Below, in pieces: positions 27,048 through 40,386 of a stretch of DNA of 64,000 nt. The notes below the pieces were generated by a model. It was not told where the DNA came from, did not search any database, and worked only from the letters and a program-made list of their open reading frames with translations. Both the position numbers and the translations under genes were made by a program. The number at the start of each line of letters is the position of its first letter. Positions within the stretch are counted from its first letter, which is position 1. The DNA comes from Nemophila menziesii (lineage: Eukaryota; Streptophyta; Magnoliopsida; Boraginales; Hydrophyllaceae): positions 1,426,001 through 1,490,000 of the forward strand of contig JARWIR010000022.1 of the NCBI GenBank assembly GCA_029959085.1. Direction: 5' to 3'.

Positions 27048-30000
27048 GTGGTTGTCCACCGCCTTAGGACCAAAAAGTGTCGCAAAATAATTCACCACTC
27101 CGGCGGAGGGAGTTAAGTCCTAGCGACAACGAGGTGGCTGAACTACCACCGAAACCACCACCAACGAAGAAGAAGGCACCATCCAAGAAGGAGGAGGAGT
27201 ACGCTTTAACACGTTGGAAATTTGGGCACATAGTAAGGTTGGTTGGAGGATTCATGATCAATCGCCTCTTTTTTAGGTGCTTGCTTGTTCTCTTCCAATA
27301 CTGACGTGCAAGCTCGCCTCAAATGCGCATTGTCGAATTCTTGTTACTTTGTCTTTGTCCTACGTAATTACTCGCTAAAATTAGCCAATAAACAAGAAAG
27401 ATATATTTGAATCTAACAGTGGTTTATTTAAACATAATAAACTTCACTACTAAATGACATCATATTTAATGAAAATCAACACCTAAGTTACAATTGAATA
27501 CTTAAATCCTTCTAAGTCAATTTTTAGCGGCTAGTACACTTGCAAAAGTGTCTTTGGTTTTCATGTTCCAAATTATTAAGAATCTGATTTAAAATTGAAA
27601 AAATATTACAATTAATACGTGAATCCAATTATAATCACCAAACGGGTTTATATTTTCATTTTTTCTTCAATTTTACATTTGATTACAATATTTTATTCCA
27701 TAAAGAGTTTCTATTTCTATTCAAATATTGGGACATATGTTACAAAAAGTATCTACAAAAAAGAAAGAGTAGTTTCATATGAGCCTATATAAATAGTATT
27801 AGTTTAACAATCAATAATTAACTAGATTACAATAAAATAGAATTTATTGTGAAATAACAGTATAGAGGCAGTTTAAATAATTAAAAAAATTGGATCTTTC
27901 CACAAACCTTATGAAATGACCATCTATCTAAGATGAGAAGATAAAGATGCACATTTTGACAAACTACGTCATAGAGATCTAAGGGAAGAGGAACAAGTTG
28001 ATTCAATCAAATTAAGGACATAAATTATGTGAAAGTGTGATATGTGTTTAAAGATGGAGGCTACACAAAATTAGGGTTTGGTAACTACTAGAAATATTTT
28101 ATACTTAGTTTTTCAATTTTATTGGTAAATAAAATTAATATTCGTTATAATAAATGTACAATATTATTTAATATAATATTAAATTATTGTTTTTAATTGA
28201 ATATGTTATAGGATATATAATCACGGTCCATTATTTTTGAATTATTTTTACATTTTTCCACCCATATTTAAAATTATTTAATTTAAGCAATCATCTTTAT
28301 ACTTTTTCTCTACCAGTAATCAAAATCTTGAAAATTGGATGGTACACTCTAAGGGTAATGTTCACATTTGAATTTTATCTTTCAATTTCTACAAGTATAA
28401 TTTATATCTATCATTTTTCTCACTTTAGACTACTATTTATCTTTTAATTTACCTTTAGGTTATTCATTAATGTCTAAATTATATATGTTAGCTTCACGTG
28501 TTATCACATTATAAAAGTGATATTGTATTTGATATTTGTTTTGACCACATATTAATTTTGCATATTTTCTATGTGAACTAATCCTAATTATTACAATTCA
28601 ATGAATTTATCTTATTGTTGATCAATTCACACACTGAAACATTCATATCTAAACATGTAAAAGAAATAAATCCAAATATATCCAAAACCAAACTTCAAAG
28701 TACCTCAAACATCTATAAAAAATGAATGTATCAAAAAAAATTATTCATGACAAGTTAACTTCTGTAACAGTGTTTGAGGTATTAGTTCTTCCTTCACGAC
28801 CAACTCATATTATAAGTCTCTTTCTCCTATTTAATGTTCACATTCAATTCCCTCCATGAAAAACAAATGTTAATGACTTTGAGCGGAAATCATAAATTAA
28901 AATTATTGGGTTTACATTTTACTTACTCTCTTTAACATCATCTCATTTTACGGCAACAATAGATTGAACCTTATCTCATTAAATTCCTTTATTACCAATT
29001 CCCATTCATTGAGTTAACTAAGGTAGAGTTTCGTACCATGGAAGTGTTCTGTTTTTATATTCATGATCTTCCAAATATAAGTACTTCTTCATGTACTTCA
29101 TATAAAACTTGTTAAATTGTCCATTTCGACACAATACCTTATCCTGTTTGTGTTGTTCGTTTAAGACATTATATCTCTTACTTCTTTTATAATAAGAGAT
29201 TCACAAGTTAACTTAAAATCTTTCTTGTCATCGAATGCCATTCTTTACTTAAATGCTAGAACGATCATCACTAACTTAACTCTAAATCTCCTACCATATT
29301 TTTCACCCGAACAATCATGTGAACCATTTAGATTGTGTAGTTGATAATCGGCTCACACAGAAAAATATAAAAAAAATTTAATATTTTATACATATTTTTT
29401 AAATTTGTATAGTTGGTTACAAGTTTGTGTAGTATTTGGGTATAAGTTCATTAATTGTTAAATAGAGGATTTATATTTTCATATTTTATAAAATATATGG
29501 GTATAATTGATACTTACGTAAATACAAGGATATGTAAGGCAATTTCATAAAATATATGTACCAATGATGAAATTCACTATGCCACAAAATAGTATCTTTA
29601 AGAACCAACATTAGGGTGTGACATTCATTTTTCTAACATACTCTTTTTATATAAACGAGTCTATGAACATGATAATATTTGCTTGCCAACATATACCATT
29701 ATTTTTTTATATGTTGGGGTACAAAAAATGAGTTTTCAAAGAATCAATTAACAATGTATACAATTAAAAGCAAATAAATAACTATATAAATTTTTTTAAA
29801 TAACCTTAAATATAAAAAATACTGATATTAGTAGTAAGTAACATTTTATATAAACAAATAAATTATAATTTTTTCTATCAACAATGTTTCTCAATTTTTA
29901 AATATATTTTAAAAAAAATAAAATGTATAACATCTATATATTTAATATAAAAGAGAATTGACCCATATATTCTATCTCAATTATGAACTTAACCCATACC

Positions 30001-30768
30001 TTTTAAATAAACTCTTTTTCCCTACATAAATAATACGATTTGATACCCTTTTATGTTGAGGTTCTTCCATTATTTTCATTAAGTTATTAGTAAGTCATTT
30101 TTTAATCATTTAAAATTTATTACAAAAAATAAAATTGAACCCATAAGTTTGTAAAAATTAAAAATTAACCTCTTGAATTATTGAGTTTTTTCACACACCT
30201 CACCACCTACCCCACTAAGAAATAAGTTTAAAAAATAAAAATTCATCGTTCAATTTTTAATTATATTATTACATATCTCCTAACATACATTGATTAATTA
30301 GTCAATACAAAAATTAACAACAATTAAATAACATTTATTTGACTTAATTCCATTTAGGTACCTAATGGACAAAACCATTTAGGCCACATATTCTAAAATA
30401 GTCATTTTTAGACTATTTCATTAACTTTGTAAGATATTTAATTTGGGTATTTAAATAAATTGTAACTTTATTTTGTTAAATTACACTGTAAGGACTTTAT
30501 TTGAAAAAAATGTAAAATGTAAAATCTAAAACTCTATTTGTAGACATTTAACTTGTTAAAAGAGGAATTATTAGATTATTTCACTTTACATATATATAAT
30601 TTTGAAGAAGGTAATTTATGATACATTATGATAAAACTGTCCAAATCTTTTCTCATCTACTAGTTTGATCAATCCACGACTGTATGGTGAGCCTTCTCGT
30701 GAATGCGTAATGGTTCATGCTGAATTGAATACTTATATCCTTATCCATTCTCATTCTTTACAACACTC
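27048..30768 (+). repeat. Satellite unit 8
   Basis: Island 27048-27304. The 168-bp block (27373-27540) absent from units 3-7 is present. + TATA-like box 27785-27795. The short ORF is broken. Divergence rises towards the right end, the 18-bp palindrome is degraded near 29820, and the 65-bp block is present before unit 9. Confidence 0.93.
27881..28021 (-). pseudogene. Broken copy of the short satellite ORF, unit 8
   Basis: The ATG is kept, but one substitution creates a TGA at codon 5; the rest of the frame is otherwise open as in other units. Confidence 0.35.
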
Positions 30769-31043
30769 ATGGTTGTCCATTGCCTTAGGACCAAAAATTG
30801 TCACAAAATAATTCACCGCTCCCGCGGTGGAATTAAGTCCTATTGACAACGAGGTGTATGAACTACCACTGAAACCACCACCAACCAGAAGGAGGGACCA
30901 GCCAAGGAGGTCAAATATGCATTGTCGAAATCTTGTTTCTTTGTCTTTGTCCTACATAAGTACACGCTGAAATTAGCCAATAAACAAGAAAGATATATTT
31001 GAATAAAACAGCGGTTTAGTAAAACATAATAAACTTGACTACT

Positions 31044-31938
31044 GGTGGGGGAAAAGGTGTGATAAAATAATAGATAAATAAAGATAAACATAATAAAGAG
31101 CACACACCCTTGAGAACCACAGAACTCACTGCAAGTATCACAAATCGTTTGCAAGTTTTAATGATAAGTCAAGTTCATTCGCAGGGATTTAATCCGTTAG
31201 ATCTATTTATATTTAACAAGCGTAGATAAATTTATATGTTTTAGAATAAAATATAAAAAGATAAAGTAATATGAATAAATATATGATGAGAAATAAATAA
31301 ATAAGAATACAGATAAATGAATATGAATGTAAGTCTAATAGATTAGGATTACTAATATGAGTCTATTTTACTAAGTTGTAATTCTAACCTGTCACAGATT
31401 AAGCATTATATATTAACCAGGAGTCTAAATTCTACCTAGCCTCTATTAGGCTTAGGAGCAACCTCTCCACTACTAGGGATTCCTGAGTAATTATTGGTGA
31501 TTAAATCAAACCTTTATGGCTATCTAGTTAGGCAAAGGATCAAAACTAGACGATTATGCGGTGTTGTCAATAATAAGAATAATCCTAAGATTGGCCAAAT
31601 ATAGGGTTGTAACAATAAGTCTAAACACATAATAAAAATATACGCCAAGCTCAATCAATTAAAATAACAAATAGTATTAAGGAATTAAAGACAAAATAAT
31701 AACCCAACAATTAAAAGTAAAACTTACGGAATAAAAGTTTAGAAATATGGTTGAGCATGAATCCATAGCTAATTACCCTAAATATAGAGAAGTTGAGATG
31801 TTAAAGAGGAGTTTGTCACTCTCCAACTTCTTCTTCTTGTCTTCCTCTATATGTCAGCTTGCTTCTTGGATGAATAGCTTGATTCTAAGGATGAATATTT
31901 AATATAAGGACTAAGCTATTATTTAAAACTGAGAAAAT
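31044..31938 (-). mobile_element. Relict LTR-like block inside unit 9
   Basis: This 0.9-kb block is foreign to the satellite. Read in reverse it resembles the R-U5 part of the Athila-like LTRs further right: the attcgcaggga string near 31177 matches the same string in those LTRs, and the order of CT-rich leader, conserved central segment and AT-rich end is similar. No primer-binding site or TG/CA ends are visible. It sits at the breakpoint of a deletion, so it may have arrived by rearrangement rather than clean transposition. Confidence 0.5.
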
Positions 31939-33481
31939 ATTGTATAGGATATATCATCGTGGAGGTCCATAATTTTTGAATTATTTTTCCATTTTCCCAC
32001 CAATATATCAAATTATTTAATTTAAGCCATCATATTTATACTTTTTCTCCACCATTAATCAAAATTTTCAAAATTGGATGCTACACTTTAAGGGTAATGT
32101 TTACATTTAAATTTTATCTTTCAATTTCTACAATTAAGGATGATTTTTATCTTTCATTTTTTTTCACTTTAGTCCACTATTTATCTTTTAATTTTCCCTA
32201 ATTATTCAAGAATATACCTTTAGGTTATTCATTAATGTATAAATTATATATGTTAACTTCACTTGTTTTTTATGTGATTTTATCACATTATAAAAGTATT
32301 ATGTATTCGATATTCGTTTTGACCACATATTAATTTTGCATATTTTATATGTGAATTAATCATAATTATTATAATTCAATGAATTTATCTTATTATTGAT
32401 CAATTCACATACTTAAACATTCATATCTAAACATGTAAAAAAAATCCAAATATATCAAAAAGCAAACTTCAAAGTAGCTCAAACAATTATAAAAATGAAT
32501 GTATCAAAAAAATTTATTCATGACAAATTGAATTTTGTAACAGTGTTCGAGGTTTAGTTCTCCTTTCACGACCAACTTCATATTATAAGTCATTTTCTCC
32601 TATTTAATGTTCACATTCAATTCCCTCCATGAAAAACAAATTTTAATGACTTTGAGCGGAAAGCATAAATTGAAATTATTGGTTTTACATTTTACTTACT
32701 CTCTTCAAAATCATCTCATTTTACGATAACAATAGATTGAACCTTAACTCATTAAATTCCTTTATTACCAAATTCATTGAGTTCACTAAGGTAAAGTTTT
32801 GTACCATGGAAGTGTCCTTTTTTTGTATTCATGATCTTTCTAATATAAGTACTTTTTCATGTACTTCATATAAAACTAGTTAAATTGTAAATTTTGACAT
32901 AGTACCTTATCTTGTTTGTGTTGTTCATTTCAAACTTTATATCTCTTACTTCTTTTATAATAAGTGATTCACAAGTTAACTTAAAATCTTTTTGGTCATC
33001 GAACATCATTCTTAACTTAAATGCTAGCATGATCATCACTAACTTAACTCTAAATCTCCTACCATATTTTTTTATCCGAACCATAATATGAACCATTTAG
33101 ATTGCGTAGTTGATAATCGTCTCACATAAAAAATATAAATAAATTTTATTATTTTATACATATTTTGTACATTGGAATGGTATAATTGCATTTTCTTTTG
33201 TAAATTTTTATAGTTGGCTATAAGTTTGTGTAGTATTTGGGTATAAGTTCATTAATTGCTAAATAATTTGTATGATTATATTTTTGTGTAATGCATATTA
33301 ATATTACAATATTGTTAAATATAGGATTTATATTTTGATATTTTAAAAATATACAGGTATAATAAATACTTACGTAAATACAAGGATATGTAAGGCAATT
33401 TCATAGAATATAGGTACCAATGATGAAATTCACTATGCCACACAATAGTGTCTTTAAGAACCAACCTTAGGGTGTGACATT

Positions 33482-35555
33482 AATTTTTTAACATACTCTT
33501 TTTATATAAACGAGTCTATGAACATGATAATATTTTCTTTCCAACGTATACCATCATTTTTTTATATGTTGGGGTACAATAAATGATTTTTCAAATAATC
33601 AATTAACTATGTATACAATTAAAAGAAAATAAATAACTACATAAATTTTTTAAATATTCTTAATTATAAAAAATACTAATATTAGTAGTGAGTTACATTT
33701 TATATAAACAAATAAATTATAATTTTTTCTATAAACAATGTTTCTCAATTTTTAAATATATTTTTAAAAATATAAAAAGTATAACATGTATATATTTAAT
33801 ATAATAGAGAATTGACTCATATATTCTATCTTAATTATGATTTTAACCCATACATTTTAAATAAACTCTTCTTTCCCTACATAAATAATACGATTTGATG
33901 AGGTTCTTCCATTATCTTCATTAAGTTATTAGTAAGTCATTTTTGAATCATTTAAATTTTATTAAAAAAAATAAAATTGAACCCATAAGTTTGAAAAAAT
34001 AAAAAATTAACCTCTCGAATTATTGTGTTTTTTCACACACCTCACCACGTACCGCAATAAGAAATAAGTTTTTGAAAACTAAAAATTCATCCTTAAATTT
34101 TTAATTATGTTGTTACATATCTCCTCACATACATTTATTTATTAGTAAGTACAAAAAATAACAACAAATAAAAACCTATTTATTTGACCTAATTCCATTT
34201 AGGTACCCAAGGGACAAAACCATTTAGGCTGCATATTCTAAAATAGTCAATTTATAGACTATTTAACTAATTTTGTTAGATATTTCATAAATTTTAAGGG
34301 TAATTTGGGTATTTCAAATAAACTATAACTTTATTTTTTATATTACACAGTAAGGAATTTTTTTTGAAAAAAATGTAATATATAAAATCTAAAACTCTAT
34401 TTGTAGATATTTAACTTGTCAAAAGACGAATTATAAAAATATTTCACTTTACATATATATTGATTTAAAGAAGGTAATTTATGATACATTTTTATAAAAC
34501 TATCCAAATCTTTTCATTTTTCTAACATACTCTTTTTATATAAACGAGTCTATGAACATGATAATATTTGCTTTCCAACGTATACCATCACTTTTTATAT
34601 GTTGGGCTACAATAAATGATTTCTCAAAGAATCATTTAACAGTGTATAATTAAAAACAAATAAATAACTATTTAACTTTTTTCAATAATCTTGAATATAA
34701 AAATACTAATATTAGTAGTGAGTATCATTTTATATAAACAAAATAAATTATAATTTTTTCTATAAACAATGTTTCTCAAATTTTAAATGTATTTTTTAAA
34801 AAAATTAAAATTATAACATGTATATATTTATTATAAATGAAATTTGAATCATATTTTCTATCTCAATTATGAATTTTACTGGTACTTTTTAAATAAACTC
34901 TTTTTACCCTATATGAATAATACGATTTGATACCCTTTTTCGTGAGGTTCTTCCATTATCTTCATTAATTTGTTAGTAAGTCATTTTTGAATCGTTTAAA
35001 ATTAATTACAAAAAATAAAATTGAACCCATAAGTTTGAAAAAATTAAAAAATAACATCTCGAATTATTTTATTTTCTCACACACCTCATCACCTACCCCA
35101 ATAAAAAATAAGTTTGAAAAATAAAAATTCATCCTCCAATTTTTAATTATATTGTTACATATATCCTCACATACATTGATTAATTAGTCAATACAAAAAA
35201 TAATAACAACTAAAAAACATTTATTTGACCTAATCACATTTAGATACCCAAGGGACAAAACCATTTAGCCACATATTCTAAAATTGTCATTTTTAGACTA
35301 TTTAACTAACTTTGTTAGATATTTCCTAAATTGAAAGGGTAATTTGGGTATTTCAAATAAACTATAACTTTATTTTGTTAAATTACACATTAAGGACTTT
35401 ATTTGAAAAAAAAAGGAAAATATAAAATCTAAAACTCAATTTGTAGATATTTAGTTTGTCAAAAGACAAATTATTAAAATATTTCACTTTACATATATAT
35501 AGATTTGAATAAGGTAATTTATGATACATTATGATAAAACTGTCTAAATCTTTTC
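33482..35555 (+). repeat. Internal 1-kb tandem duplication in unit 9
   Basis: The stretch from the taacatactc string to the ccaaatctttt string occurs twice in a row, about 33482-34515 and 34516-35555. The join near 34515 fuses the end of the segment directly to its own start (aaatcttttcatttttctaac). The two copies differ at scattered sites, so the event is not recent. Confidence 0.85.
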
Positions 35556-35672
35556 TCATCTACTAATTTTGATCAATCCACGACTGTACGGTGATCCTTC
35601 TCGTGAATGTTGAATGGTTCGTGCTGAATTGAATACTTATATCCTTATTCATTCTCACGCTCTACAACACTT

Positions 35673-35921
35673 ATGGTTGTCCATCGCCTTAAGATCAAAA
35701 AGTTTCGCAAAATAATACACCACTTGGAGTTAAGTTCTAGCGACAACGAGGTGGCTGAACTACCACCGAAACCACCAACAACCGAGGAGGAGGCTCCAGC
35801 CAAGGCGCAGAAGGAGTATGCTTTAACACGTTGGCAAATTTGGGAACGTAGTAAGGGTGGTTGGAGGATTCATATTCGATCCTCTTTTTTTAGGGGCTTG
35901 CTTGTTCTCTTCCAATACTAA
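35673..35921 (+). CDS. Island ORF of unit 10 (82 aa, ATG start), probably a remnant
   Basis: Only here does the + strand island reading have an ATG joined in one frame to the SSDNEVAELPPKPP stretch and the terminal LFQY. It encodes a basic start (MVVHRLKIKKFRK), an acidic/proline-rich middle and a Trp/Arg-rich segment (TRWQIWERSKGGWR). Most other copies have a frame break before the proline-rich part. On the opposite strand a 60-aa ATG frame (36005-35823) overlaps it, so the coding strand is undecided. I recognise no domain, and it is more likely a fossil exon than a working gene. Confidence 0.25.
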   Translation: MVVHRLKIKKFRKIIHHLELSSSDNEVAELPPKPPTTEEEAPAKAQKEYALTRWQIWERSKGGWRIHIRSSFFRGLLVLFQY

Positions 35922-36452
35922 TGCGCAAGCTCGCCTCAAATGCGCATTGTTGAATTCATGTTGATTTGTCTTTGTCCTACATAAGTACAAGCTAAAATTA
36001 GCCAATAAACAAGAAAGATATATTTTAATTAAATAGCAGTTTAGTAAACCATAATAAACTTGATTACTAAATCAAATCATATTTAATGAAAATCAACACC
36101 TAAATTACAATTGAATACTTTAATCCTTCTACATCAATTGATAGCATCTAGTACACTTGCAAATGTGTCTTTGGTTTTCATGTTTCAAATTATGAAATCT
36201 GATTTAAAACTTAAAAAATATAACATTTAATACGTGTATCCAATTATAATCACCAAATGGCTTTATGTTTTTTTTTCAATTATAAATTTGATTATAATAT
36301 TTTATTCCATAATAAGTTTCTATTTCTATTCAAATATTGGGACATAGGATACAAAAAGTATCTACAATAAAGAGAGAGTAATTTAACATGAGCCTCTATA
36401 AATAGTATTATTTTAACAATCAATGATTAACTAGAATATAATAAAATAGAAT

Positions 36453-36635
36453 TTATCGTAAAATAATAGTATAAAGGCAGTTTAAATAATTAAAAAATTG
36501 AATCTTTCCGCAAACCTTATGAAATGAAATGACCATCGAATCTAAGATGAGAAGATAAAGATGCACATTTTGACAAACTACGTCATAGAGATCTAAGGGA
36601 AGAGGAACAAGTTGATTCAATGAAATTAAGGACAT
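36453..36635 (-). CDS. Short satellite ORF, extended copy (60 aa), unit 10
   Basis: Same start as the other copies (MSLISLNQLVPLPLD), but small indels around 36525-36545 change the middle, and the frame runs on to 60 residues. Telo-box upstream is intact; the spacing to the TATA string is enlarged by extra sequence. Confidence 0.28.
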   Translation of the reverse strand: MSLISLNQLVPLPLDLYDVVCQNVHLYLLILDSMVISFHKVCGKIQFFNYLNCLYTIILR

Positions 36636-39421
36636 AAATTATGTGAAAGTGTGTGGAGGCTACACAGAGTTAGGGTTTGGCAACAATAATTGGCTATATG
36701 ATGTTATATAACTACTAGAAATATTTTATACTTAGTTTTTCAATTTTTGTGGTAAATAAAACTAATATTTTTATAGTAAATGTACAATATTATTTAATAT
36801 AGTATTAAATTATTATTTATAATTGAACATGTTACAGGATATATCGTTGTAGAAGTCTATAACTTTTTAATTATTTTTCCAATTTCCCTCAAATATTTCA
36901 AAATATTTAATTTAAGCCATCAGATTTATACTTTATTCTCCACCAGTATTCATAAATCATGAAAATTGGATCGTAAACTTTAATGGTAATGTTCACATTT
37001 GAATTTTATCTTTCAAATTATACAATTTAGGATAATTTTTCTCACTTTAAAACACTATTTATTTTTTAATTTTCCGTAGTTATTCAAGAATTTACCTTTA
37101 AGTTATTCATTAATGTCTAAATTATATATGTTAACTTCACGTGTTTTTTATGTGATTTTATCACATTAAAAAAGTGATATTGTATTTGATATTTGTATTG
37201 ACCACATATTAATTTTGCATATTTTCTATGTGAATTAATCCTAATTATTATAATTCAATGAATTTATCTTATTGTTGATCAATTCACACACTCAAACATA
37301 CATATCTAAACATGCAACGGAAATAAATCCAAATATATCCAAAAGCAAAATTCAAAGTACCTCAAACAACTATAAAAAATTTATGTATCAAAAATACTTA
37401 TTCATGACAAGTTGAATTTTGTAACAGTGTTTAAGGTATTAGTTCTCCCTTCACGACCAACTCATATTATAAGTCATTTTCTCCTATTTAATGTTCAAAT
37501 TCAATTCCCTCCATGAAAAAAAAATGTTAATGACTTTGAGCGGAAAGCATAAATTAAAATTATTGGTTTTACATTTTACTTACTCTTTTCAACATCATCT
37601 CATTTTACGACAACAATAGATTTAACCTTAATTCATTAAATTCCTTTATTACCAATTCCCATTTATTGAGTTAACTAAGGTAGAGTTTCGTACCATGGAA
37701 GTGTTTTTTTTATATTCATGATCTTCCAAATATAAGTACTTTTTCATGTACTTCATATAAAACTAGTTAAGTTGTCCATTTCGACACAGTACCTTATACT
37801 GTTTGTGTTGTTCATTTCAAACATTATATCTCTTACTTCTTTTATAATAAGAGATTCACAAGTTAACTTAAAATCTTTCTTGTCATCGAACACCATTCTT
37901 TACTTAAATGCTAGAACGATTATCACTAACTTAACTCTAAATCTCCTACCATATTTTTCACCCGAACCATCATGTGAACCATTTAGATTGTGTAGTTGAT
38001 AATCGTCTCACACAAAAAACTATTAATAAATTTTTATTATTTTATACATATTTTGTAAATTTGTATAGTTGGTTACAAGTTTGTGTAGTATTTGGGTATA
38101 AGTTCATTAATTGTTAAATGCATGATTTATATTTTAATATTTTATAAATATATGGGTATAATTGATACTTACGTAAATACAAGGATATGTAAGGCAATTT
38201 AATAGAATATGGGTAACAATGATGAAATTCACTATGCCACAAAATAGTATCTTTAAGAACAAACATTATGGTGTGACATTCATTTTGCTAACATACTCTT
38301 TTTAATAAACGAGTCTATGAACATAATAATATTTCCTTGCCAACGTATACAATAATTTTTTTATATGTTGGGGTACAATAAATGATTTTTAAAAGAATCA
38401 ATTCACAATGTATACAATCCAAATCAAATAAATTACTATTTAACTTGTTTAAATAATCTTGAATATAAAAACTACTAATATTAGTAATCAGTAACATTTT
38501 ATATAAACAAATAAATTATAAAATTTTCTATAAACAATGTTTCTCAATTTTTAAATATACTTTTATAAAAAATAAAAAGTATAACATGTATATATTTAAT
38601 ATATTCCATCTGAATTATGAATTTAACCCATTCTTTTTATAAAAAACTTTTTTCCCTACATAAATAATACGACTTCATACCCTTTTTTGGTGAGATTCTT
38701 CCATTATCTTCATTAAGTTATTAGTAAGTCATCTTTGAATCAGTTAAAATTTATTATAAAAAATAAAATTGAACCCATAAGTTGAAACAATTAAAAATTA
38801 ACCTCTCCAATTGTTGTGTTTTTTCACACACCTCATCACCTACCCCAATAAGAAATAAGTTTAAAAAATAAAAATTGATCCTTCAATTTTTAATTATATT
38901 GTTACATATCTCCTCACATACATTGATTATTTGTCAGTACAAAAATTAACAACAAATAAAAAACATTTTTTTGACATAATTCCATTTAGGTACCCAAGGG
39001 ACAAAACCATTTAGGCCACATATTCTAAAAATAGTCATTTTTTAGACTAATTCACTAACTTTGTTAGATATTTCATAAATTTAAAGGGTAATTTTGGTGT
39101 TTTAAATAAACTATAACTTTATTTGTTTTAAATTACACAGTAAGGACTTTATTTGAAAAAAATGTAAAATATAAAATCTAAAACTCTATTTGTAAATATT
39201 TAACTTGTCAAAAGACGAATTATTTAAATATTTCACTTTACATATATATAGATTTGAAGAAGGTAATTTATGATACATTATGATAAAACTATCCAAATCT
39301 GTTCTCATCTACTAGTTTTGATCAATACACGACTATATGGTGACCCTTCTTGTGAATGATGAATGGTTCATGCTGAATTGAATACTCATATCCTTATCTA
39401 TTCTCACTCTATACAATACCC

Positions 39422-39670
39422 GTGGTTGTCCATCGCCTTAGGACCAAAAAGTGTCACAAAATAATTCACCGCTCGTGGGAGTTAAGTCCTAGCGACAACG
39501 AGGTGGCTGAACTTTCACCGAAACCACCACCAACAATGAAGGAGGCACCATCCAAGGAGGAGGAGTACTCTTTAACACGTTGGAAATTTGTGCACATGGT
39601 AAGGTTGGTTGGAGGATTCATGTTCGATTGCCTATTTTTTAGGTGCTTGCTTATGCTCTTCCAATACTGA
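39422..39670 (+). pseudogene. Island reading frame of unit 11 (GTG-initiated)
   Basis: As in unit 10, a small indel joins the VVVHRLRTKK start to the SPSDNEVAEL stretch in one frame of 82 codons, but the first codon is GTG rather than ATG. This shows that the two parts seen in separate frames in other units once formed one frame, or were joined by chance here. Confidence 0.25.
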
Positions 39671-40245
39671 CTCGCAAGCTCGCCTCAAATGCGCATTGTC
39701 GAATTCTTGTTACTTTGTCTTTGTCCTACATAATTACTCGCTAAAATTAGCCAATAAACAAGAAAGATATATTTGAATTAAACAGCGGTTTATTTAAACA
39801 TAATAAACTTCACTACTAAATAAAATCATATTTAATGAAAATCAACACCTAAGTTACAATTGAATACTTAAATCCTTCTAAGTCAATTGTTAACTGCTAG
39901 TACACTTGCAAAAGTGTCTTTGGTTTTCATGTTCCAAATTATTAAGAATCTGATTAAATTTGAAAAAAAAATTACAATTAATACGTGAATCCAATTATAA
40001 TCACCAAACGAGTTTATGTTTTCATTTTTTTTCAATTTTACATTTGATTATAATATTTTATTCCATAAAGAGTTTCTATTTCTATTCAAATATTGGGACA
40101 TATAATTCAAAAAGTATCTACAAAAAAGAAAGAGTAGTTTAAGATGAGCCTATATAAATAGTAGTAGTTTAACAATCAATAATTAACTAGATTACAATAA
40201 AATAGAATTTATCGTGAAATAACAGTATAGAGGCAGTTTAAATAA

Positions 40246-40386
40246 TTAAAAAAATTGGATCTTTCCACAAACATTATGAAATGACCATCTATCTAAGATG
40301 AGAAGATAAAGATGCACATTTTGACAAACTACGTCATATAGATCTAAGGGAAGAGGAACAAGTTGATTCAATGAAATTAAGGACAT
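40246..40386 (-). CDS. Short satellite ORF (46 aa), unit 11 copy
   Basis: Intact frame equivalent to the unit 1 copy, with a Lys-to-Asn change near the possible splice site; telo-box intact. Confidence 0.28.
   Translation of the reverse strand: MSLISLNQLVPLPLDLYDVVCQNVHLYLLILDRWSFHNVCGKIQFF

Larger units (their letters stand above)
30769..35672 (+). repeat. Satellite unit 9 (rearranged, degenerate)
   Basis: The most diverged copy. The island is reduced to a relict (30769-30900). About 0.77 kb corresponding to 36066-36832 of unit 10 is missing and is replaced by an LTR-like block (31044-31938). About 1.03 kb is then present twice (33482-34515 and 34516-35555). Together these account for its length of 4904 bp. 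The short ORF, + TATA-like box and promoter region are lost. Confidence 0.9.
35673..39421 (+). repeat. Satellite unit 10
   Basis: Older, longer class. The island (35673-35921) starts with a real ATG. The 168-bp and 65-bp blocks are present, the + TATA-like box is a variant (36394-36404), and the short minus ORF is extended (36453-36635). An extra stretch lies near 36680-36715 between telo-box and TATA string. It resembles unit 0. Confidence 0.94.
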
